NCBI GenBank assembly: GCA_021292165.1
Contig: JAHFWL010000296.1
Span: 620,001 to 684,000 of the forward strand
Length of the DNA: 64,000 bases
Reading direction: 5' to 3'
Source: Shinisaurus crocodilurus
Taxonomy: Eukaryota > Chordata > Lepidosauria > Squamata > Shinisauridae
Part shown: piece after piece, positions 60,801-64,000 of the stretch
How positions within the stretch are numbered: the first letter of the stretch is position 1
Layout: each line of letters starts with the position of its first letter
The notes under the pieces: model-generated
The model's database searches: none
Told to the model about the DNA's origin: nothing
The model's input: only the letters and a program-made list of their open reading frames with translations
Position numbers and translations under genes: made by a program

Positions 60801-62288
60801 CCTTCTTACAGCTCCCTCCCTCCACTCCCGATGAAGCAGTGTGGGCTCCTCTGGTCGCCTTTTATGGGGCCGAGTAGGAATTTTGGCTCGTTGTCCTAAT
60901 AGGCTCGGGGCAACGTGCGTGTTTCGCCTACTCCATACTGTGTAATCGGCGGTGAGTTTATTATTTTGGGTTTCCAGCTAATTCGGTCACATTGGCCTTA
61001 GGTAGGCGGTAAGTGCGGTGAATAGGCAGTGGGGGTTAGGGTTGCGGTGTGCATCCCATGGCACCTTTTAAGGTGATTGGCGAGAACCCGAGCCTCACAA
61101 ATGTCGATACCTTGAGGCTCAATTTGTGAGAGGTAGGGTCGCCTTTGGGGTCTACCCATCTCACCCTCCTCGGTTGTCCCGTGGCGCCAGGGGACGGTGA
61201 TCCTGGGTAGACAACTTAAACAAAGGTAAGTAAAACCTCATTCAATCATTACATCATTATTGCTGGAGAAAGAGCTGGGAGAGTACATTGGCAGTGCGGG
61301 TGTGCAGTCTTCAGCTCTGAAGAGCCAGCTCAGCATGTGCATGATCCACTTTACTTCCCCAATCTTCTGCAATTGCCCCTTGTCATATTCTCAGCGGGAT
61401 ATACACCTGCAGGTGGTGTCGAGAGCACCTAATGTAGGCCACATGTTGAAGCTAAGCAGGTATGAGCTGGGTCAGTGCTTGGATGGGTGACTGCCTGGGC
61501 TACCCACATCTATTCTCCTGCGTTGAGCAGGGGGTTGGACTCGATGGTCTTATAGGCCCCTTCCAACTCTACTATTCTATGATTCTATGATTCTATGATC
61601 CCCCAGCACCCCGAGTGCAGAATTCTAGGGTGGCGAGTCACCGCGCCGCCCTCGAGTTTGGGATGCTTTCGCCCAGGCATGCTCCACTGGCCTTTGGGCC
61701 GGCCTTAGTTAATCCCGCACTTCTCCCTTCGCAGAACTTCGATTCAATAAATGTGGCCCTGATTTTATACCATAACTGTTGTCTCGTCTCTTCATTTCCC
61801 CCTTTACCCGCACAATTGTTTTATATATGTTTATACGTTTCTGTGTTTGTATGTTTTTAGGTAAACGGTTGATATGTAATGGAACTTTGGAAATTGGGCA
61901 GTGCTGAAATATATTAAGTGAAATAAAATATTCCTACTGTCATAGGCTCTAACCAACAGGCCTTACTTACAGCAAGGCAATTTGCTGCAAACCTGCAAAA
62001 CTAGGGATCACACCTTGACCGTGGAAGGAGAAAGGAACATACGTATGGAGCAGGCTTCTAAACTGGACCCACCACATCTGCATTCTCCCAAACCCTCTTT
62101 CATCCTGCTTTGCGCCAAAACCAACATCTCAATCATCTCATTTTCTTTCCACAGGGAACACCCAAGCACCGGTCAACGGGCGTGATGAGTGTCTCGCCAG
62201 ACATGGCTTCTGCAGGATCTTCGCCTGTCGTTCCGGCACCATTGTGATTGGGGAATGCAGGTTCCGGGTATATTGCTGCATAAGGTGA
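48820..62288 (+). CDS. Beta-defensin gene, copy C (two coding exons; 13.3-kb intron)
   Basis: Coding parts are 48820-48877 and 62155-62288. Exon 1 gives a 19-20-residue hydrophobic secretion signal and ends in phase 1 before GTAAGC. Exon 2 follows a good pyrimidine tract and CACAG, restores the frame with a Gly codon, and codes the mature peptide with the beta-defensin pattern C-x6-C-x4-C-x9-C-x5-CC, ending Ile-Arg-TGA: 63 residues in all. Defensins of this family are secreted cationic antimicrobial peptides with three disulphides; in squamates related folds also occur in venoms. The Arg codon overlaps AG|GTGAGG, so a third exon is possible. The intron holds an L2, CR1 scraps and an 8-kb Ngaro element on the same strand. 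Joining the two exons is an inference from phase, strand and the duplicated layout. Confidence 0.8.
49771..52560 (+). mobile_element. L2 LINE in the defensin intron (5' UTR, EN, RT part)
   Basis: The first 630 bases look like an L2 leader. The frame from 50402 opens an endonuclease ('VLLFNARSVRNRTALIHGLL', 'LASITETWW'), stops at 50681, and continues in other frames with 'GGGVAMIH', 'RPVVLGDFNFQAEAA', 'PTHEAGHTLDLVF', then RT ('LQWFQSYQRGRFQRV', 'VPQDTILSPMLFDIY'). The part from 50848 on matches 15048-16735. Dead. Confidence 0.8.
52561..52930 (+). repeat. Duplicated unassigned segment
   Basis: Matches 16740-17130. It contains 'ggtggttttattgaagaaga' and an A/G run. No coding potential. The match ends near 52930. 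Confidence 0.7.
52998..53070 (-). mobile_element. CR1 3'-terminal scrap (minus strand)
   Basis: Short reversed CR1 end: 'ttcatagattcatagacc' and 'gagtccaaccccctgctcaa', as at 19473-19550. Confidence 0.8.
53072..53615 (+). mobile_element. L2 LINE RT C-terminal part
   Basis: The frame 53085-53615 reads 'LDQCLAATMDWITANELKLN' and continues through the RT thumb and C-terminal segment ('STLDYCNVLYTF', 'QLVQNAVARLI') without a stop for 176 codons. It has no start or end of its own. Confidence 0.8.
53627..53840 (+). repeat. Flank C left of Ngaro (matches 20036-20245)
   Basis: Single-copy-like sequence shared with the left block, ending in the 8-bp AATTGTTT (53833-53840) at the Ngaro junction. Confidence 0.85.
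53841..54041 (+). repeat. Ngaro repeat A1
   Basis: 201 bp, near-identical to A2 (60615-60813). It starts CCCTTCGCACCCCACGCTCC and has a G-rich block near 53862-53893. Confidence 0.9.
54042..55435 (+). other. Ngaro 5' leader with a probable 3' splice site before gag
   Basis: No coding frame is supported. A pyrimidine-rich stretch and TTTTAG at 55421-55426, plus a second CAG at 55432-55434, lie just before the gag ATG and suggest a spliced 5' UTR. The first part is G+C-rich, the rest AT-rich. Confidence 0.55.
55436..57066 (+). pseudogene. Ngaro gag-like ORF, one frameshift
   Basis: Opens at ATG with a Lys/Gly/Pro-rich N-terminus ('MPPKKGQGGKKGKG') and a Ser/Pro-rich middle. The frame runs to TGA-type termination at 56548, but the sensible continuation is in another frame from about 56461 to TAA at 57064-57066. 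The shift lies in an A-rich run (56455-56463). The second part has 'WANWLPGFLIYMGTLQQEFP' and a Cys/His cluster ('CWEYISKGTCSWPECPYRH', then CSIC) resembling a CCCH or nucleic-acid-binding finger. It overlaps pol by 128 bases in a different frame, so pol expression may need frameshifting or separate initiation. Confidence 0.8.
56939..58654 (+). CDS. Ngaro reverse transcriptase / RNase H
   Basis: 571 codons without interruption. RT features in order: 'YRLIHNLSFPRGASVND' (about 138-155), motif A 'GKCNIKSAFRLFPV' (about 185-198), 'AMPMGCSISCSAFE', and the catalytic YLDD at 254-257. RNase H follows: 'QSDASSSFGFGVFF', 'LEFFPIYVAV', 'WCDNQATVQVI', 'RHVPGLDNSVADALSR'. In RTs the first residue of motif A is an Asp that binds metal; here codon 188 is AAT, Asn, so polymerase activity is doubtful. 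The start is the first ATG in frame, within gag. It ends overlapping the recombinase ORF by 37 bases. Confidence 0.9.
   Translation: MGHTPRPHAQGSGGQGEVASLAQPGAPRALASSSLQKGPSPVKAGPLARLLRFYPDIEAALYLRNGFLFGFRIPFQGPRVNILSCNQRSILGMEPVVAQKIVKEVSAGRVLGPFSSLPLPNLWVSPLGIAPKKAVGEYRLIHNLSFPRGASVNDAIPEHLCSVRYTSFDSAVAMFRRCGCGALLGKCNIKSAFRLFPVHPDDFDLLGFHFQGQFYIDRAMPMGCSISCSAFERFSTFLEWALRNRTGMSQVIHYLDDFLFAGIRDTNQCAFLMSQFQELAIELGVALAAEKTEGPSSILVFLGIELDTNMQCSRLPIDKLQALHFRVDRMIQSRKAFLQELQELVGHLNFAFRVVAPGRAFLRCLCAAMRGLTRPFHRVRVNTSMRADLRVWLQFLEGFNGVSFWRCEQILHADFRVQSDASSSFGFGVFFREQWFATPWPDEWTDSGVCRDLTFLEFFPIYVAVHLWAAQFADSVVHFWCDNQATVQVINTLSSRSPRVMHLVRAFTLRCLQFNILFRARHVPGLDNSVADALSRNQMHRFRALAPWAADHPVIMPDCLWQIGGLFPSSP
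58618..59529 (+). CDS. Ngaro tyrosine recombinase
   Basis: 303 codons, intact. The C-terminal catalytic domain shows Arg152 in 'GAFRISEL', His264-x-x-Arg267 in 'THSFRIGA', His291 in 'GRWHSRAY' and the likely nucleophile Tyr298 in 'YRSYVR'; Lys189 ('RPKSDQ') may be the strand lysine. The N-terminal part is the SAM-like core-binding region. Such enzymes integrate a circular DNA intermediate by strand exchange, which explains the absence of a DDE integrase. The chosen ATG overlaps the end of pol; an ATG at codon 13 is an alternative. Confidence 0.92.
   Translation: MADWRSVSELAIMRSLAPTTWAGYKRAGMEFHQFRVDHNLPLVWPIPVDHIIQFCVVSKGRGSSVRTIRGKLAGVAFLAKARGFQDTSGDFRVRRMLLGWSRECPIVPDTRVPLSPDILLGLRELWPSVCSSNYEALLFHAAALTAFFGAFRISELVVRFKLDASNVALQFSDLQFSGTSVTRRLRRPKSDQLAGGATVTLYPAASEELCPVAALRAFITGRGTEAGPLFRHVDGFPLTRYQFWAVTKQALGALGLSHMRFGTHSFRIGAASTAAALGFPASSVQAVGRWHSRAYRSYVRKLP
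59484..60167 (+). CDS. Ngaro SGNH (GDSL-like) hydrolase
   Basis: The frame is open from 59484 to 60167. Family blocks are present: catalytic Ser44 in 'CGHSMIFW', Gly in 'WLGQRGMQW', Asn107 in 'HLGGNDL', and Asp195-x-x-His198 in 'PDGVHMSDAGN'. SGNH enzymes are esterases or acetylhydrolases; their role in Ngaro is unknown. The first codons lie inside the recombinase ORF and do not look like a true N-terminus. A strong pyrimidine tract with TTCAG at 59561-59565 directly precedes the conserved part, so the real product is probably made from a spliced RNA. Confidence 0.88.
   Translation: MAFTGLSFLRPEVALICAAASLFLCFSGAWSGERPVRVLICGHSMIFWAARRAAKSWVGAQLGIGQVANIQWLGQRGMQWHYLLYTLFHSGLVKAQPHVLVLHLGGNDLGLLKGKALILQATEDLSIISSRWPGVSILWSHILPRFCWRYSERPACLNRAAWKVNGEVRRAIGGMGFDIPHAGISLARRELYRPDGVHMSDAGNDLFLEDLRRALLELISGRWGRVD
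60190..60610 (+). repeat. Ngaro repeat B1 with polyadenylation signal
   Basis: 421 bp, repeated in B2. AATAAA at 60543-60548 is a likely polyadenylation signal. Confidence 0.9.
60615..60813 (+). repeat. Ngaro repeat A2
   Basis: Second copy of A1, starting just after AATT at the B1 junction. 60814-61004 is element DNA not matched elsewhere in the window. Confidence 0.9.
61005..61813 (+). repeat. Ngaro repeat B2, interrupted by a SINE-like insert
   Basis: Matches B1 over 61005-61211 and 61599-61813. A repeated AATAAA lies at 61746-61751. The insert between the halves has no counterpart in B1. Confidence 0.9.
61212..61598 (+). repeat. 5S rRNA-like sequence with CR1 tail inserted in B2
   Basis: The right half (from about 61408) has 5S control-region motifs ('gaagctaagcagg', 'gggtcagtgcttggatgggt') followed by a CR1 3' end ('gggttggactcgatggtctt') and three ATTCTATG-type repeats. 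The left half is unassigned. No clear target duplication flanks it. Confidence 0.8.
61822..62154 (+). repeat. Flank C right of Ngaro, up to the exon 2 acceptor
   Basis: Continues the sequence shared with 20246-20456. The part 62010-62157, with the polypyrimidine tract and CACAG acceptor (62150-62154), is missing from the left copy. Confidence 0.85.
62155..62288 (+). other. Defensin copy C, exon 2 (mature peptide)
   Basis: Codes a short propiece and a mature peptide with six Cys at codons starting 62190, 62211, 62226, 62256, 62274 and 62277, net positive in charge (several Arg). TGA is at 62286-62288. Confidence 0.9.
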
Positions 62289-62639
62289 GGCCAAAGTCCC
62301 TCAAGGGAAATGTTGTAGAGAGTGGTCAGTGTCCTGCATGGGTTCTTTCCCATTCCCCAACAGGATCAGAAGCAGAATACACGATGCAAAATAGGGAAAT
62401 GTATGGAAATTCACATGCTTCAAAGAGGTTGAAGAATTCCAGTTTTCTCAGTGATGGATCACAATCCTTGATTTTTGTTCTTGTCTCTTTCCATTTACCA
62501 CAGACAATAGGCAGCCTTCCCCACTCCTGTTACCTGAGACCAAAACAAAATATTATGGGAGATATGACATTTTCATTCCCAAACAGTATGGGTATAATAC
62601 TGACTGACCTGCCATACCAGGCTCATATTAGAAAGTGCT
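62289..62639 (+). other. Downstream of defensin exon 2
   Basis: Shared with 20583-20868 up to about 62567. No AATAAA signal is obvious, so the 3' UTR or a further exon could extend to the right. Confidence 0.6.
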
Positions 62640-62850
62640 GTTGCTTTTATCCCGTCCACCTTCCAAGGAGCTCAGGGTACCATGCCAGTTATACCTCACC
62701 CCCGTCACTTTTGATCCAGACAACATGTCTTTGTTGGTTCAACGATGGTGATTGGCCCAATATCAATCACTGCAACTTCAGAGATTTGAACCTGGGACTC
62801 ATTGGCTGTACTCCGGCACTCTAACCATTATGCCGCACGGATACTGCACA
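62640..62850 (-). repeat. tRNA-derived SINE (minus strand)
   Basis: Reversed SINE with 'tcccgtccaccttccaagga', 'tggttcaacgatggtgattg', and a tRNA-like head ending 'actctaaccattatgccgca'. Confidence 0.7.
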
Positions 62851-63305
62851 ATTGCTCACTCTGGATTCTTAGGAAAATGCAACTGAACTACTTTGGACAC
62901 TTGGGATGTCTTGTACAACTGGCTGCATAGTTATATAGAACTAAGAAGTGACTATCCGTTGTTTTGTTTTATTTCAGGAGGCCCAGGGACAGCCCCACTG
63001 GCTACCTACTCAAAGATGCTGGGGCAACTGGCAAATAGTTTGTCCATCTTTCTACAACCGCTTCATCCTTCATTCTAGACATCCGAATCAGCATTCATCC
63101 AGCTCCAGAAAATATTTTCCACGGAGGTGCAACTTTGGCAAAATTACTTGGAAATTTTCTTTTCTGTCCCCTTTGCTGCTTTTGAATACAAACAAGCTTG
63201 CCCTGAAACTGTTGTGTGCAGCATTTAAGAGGGCCTCAGAGCGCTGCGTGTGTGTGTCTGTCAGTAACAGAGAAGGGGGCCTCTTTCAATTCACTCAGAA
63301 ATTTT
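62851..63305. other. Unassigned segment
   Basis: No gene or repeat is recognised. Frames at 62893-63307 have no motif. Confidence 0.5.
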
Positions 63306-63307
63306 AA

Positions 63308-63375
63308 TCATAAGAACATAAGAAGAATCATACTGGATCAGACCAAGGGACCATCTAGTCCAGCCATTCAGTCAG
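63308..63375 (-). mobile_element. CR1-like 3' tail scrap (minus strand)
   Basis: Reads 'cataagaacataagaagaat' and 'tggatcagaccaagggacca', the reversed tail typical of CR1-related LINEs in reptiles. 63376-63639 holds nothing assignable. Confidence 0.7.
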
Positions 63376-63639
63376 AAATGTTAATACTTAAATAATATTC
63401 ACACACCTCATTTCCCCAGACTGACTGACTTCCTCGTGTAATTAATTAGTTAATACATTTCAATCCTGCATTTTCAGCCACTGGAGTTCCCTCGGACACA
63501 AGCAACCACCCCAAATACAATCTAGCAAGATACAGTAACAATGGAATGCAAAATGGAAAAACAATGCAAAAACAAAAACAAAAAAATTAAAAATCTCAGC
63601 AGCAGCTTTAGACCCCATCATACCACTTAAACACGGTTA

Positions 63640-64000
63640 CCCTGACGATTGTTCTTAAGATGTTCTTAAGGCTAATCTAAAAAAATGCAATATAAACATC
63701 AAAAACTGGGAAGCTCTGGCCCATGAACGATCTAACTGGAGGTTGGCCTTTCACAAAGGTTCTATGGACTTTGAAGAAGCTCGAGTGCAAGGTGAAAGGG
63801 AGAAATGTGCTAAGCGAAAAGCACGTCAAATAAATCCTTTAAAGGACCATCTTCCATCTGGTAACCTGTGTCCTCACTGTGGGAAACTGTGTGGATCCAG
63901 AATTGGCCTCCACAGTCACTTACGGACTCATCGCTAGAGTCTACACAATTTTCTTTAGAATTTTCCTCCTTTTAAAATCTCCTTTTTGTAAATTTTCTTT
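63640..64000 (+). mobile_element. LINE ORF2 C-terminal end with Cys/His finger, truncated by the window edge
   Basis: The frame 63743-63937 continues an upstream LINE frame ('NWEALAHERS'-like) and ends with a finger 'LCPHCGKLCGSRIGLHSH' then Leu-Arg-Thr-His. The finger residues are intact, in contrast to the reversed copy at 39474-39800. It is 5' truncated and the 3' UTR runs off the window. The LINE family is not assigned. Confidence 0.75.

Larger units (their letters stand above)
53841..61813 (+). mobile_element. Ngaro-type tyrosine-recombinase (DIRS-order) retrotransposon, full length
   Basis: Split direct repeats define the class: A1 at 53841-54041, coding region, B1 at 60190-60610, A2 at 60615-60813, B2 at 61005-61813. 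The coding order is gag, RT/RNase H, tyrosine recombinase and an SGNH hydrolase, the combination known from Ngaro elements. AATTGTTT stands on both sides (53833-53840, 61814-61821), and AATT lies at the B1/A2 junction (60611-60614). The corresponding empty site is at about 20241-20262. It sits in the sense orientation within the defensin intron. B2 carries a 387-bp insertion. Confidence 0.95.

Noticed and set aside
61440..61500. 5S rRNA gene, from the internal control region
   Set aside because: The 5' half of 5S is not recognisable, and the sequence runs into a CR1 tail inside a retrotransposon repeat.

Overview
The window looks like a gene-poor, transposon-packed stretch of a squamate reptile genome, probably a lizard. 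The evidence is tRNA-derived SINEs of the squamate type, CR1, L2 and L1 LINE debris side by side, several hAT and Tc1/mariner non-autonomous elements, a Ty1/copia element, an Ngaro tyrosine-recombinase retrotransposon, and short beta-defensin exons. No bacterial-type genes, tRNA or rRNA genes, or CRISPR arrays are present. Species cannot be told from the sequence alone.

The only host-gene material I can support belongs to a duplicated beta-defensin locus. Copy C, on the plus strand, has a signal-peptide exon at 48820-48877 and a six-cysteine mature exon at 62155-62288. The intron is 13.3 kb. Two damaged relatives lie to the left. An exon 1 on the minus strand (10543-10600) sits in a block (about 9640-13830) that is an inverted copy of about 43200-49770. 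An exon 2-like piece on the plus strand (20451-20582) sits in a block (about 15048-20870) that is a direct copy of about 50850-62570. The left exon 2 lost its splice acceptor through a deletion between two ACACC repeats.

Comparing the copies gives filled and empty sites for three insertions that postdate the duplication and hit only copy C: a 2.3-kb hAT element (44880-47174, 8-bp TSD), a Tc1/mariner-type MITE (47295-47468, TA target), and an 8.0-kb Ngaro element (53841-61813) in the defensin intron. The Ngaro element keeps its split direct repeats (A1-ORFs-B1-A2-B2), gag, RT/RNase H, tyrosine recombinase and SGNH hydrolase. It has a gag frameshift and an Asn where the first catalytic RT Asp is expected.

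Region by region: 1-9.6 kb is unassigned DNA, an L2 scrap, and an L1 split by a hAT element carrying two minisatellites. 9.6-20.9 kb holds the left defensin relics and LINE debris. 21-30 kb is CR1/L1/SINE debris, including a CR1 on the minus strand with endonuclease and RT. 30.75-35.59 kb is a young Ty1/copia element with near-identical LTRs and a perfect 5-bp TSD. 35.6-43.2 kb holds an L2 fragment, a mariner MITE, a large hAT with a nested LINE, and an L1 tail. 43.2-62.6 kb is defensin copy C with its insertions. 62.6-64 kb is a SINE and LINE tails.
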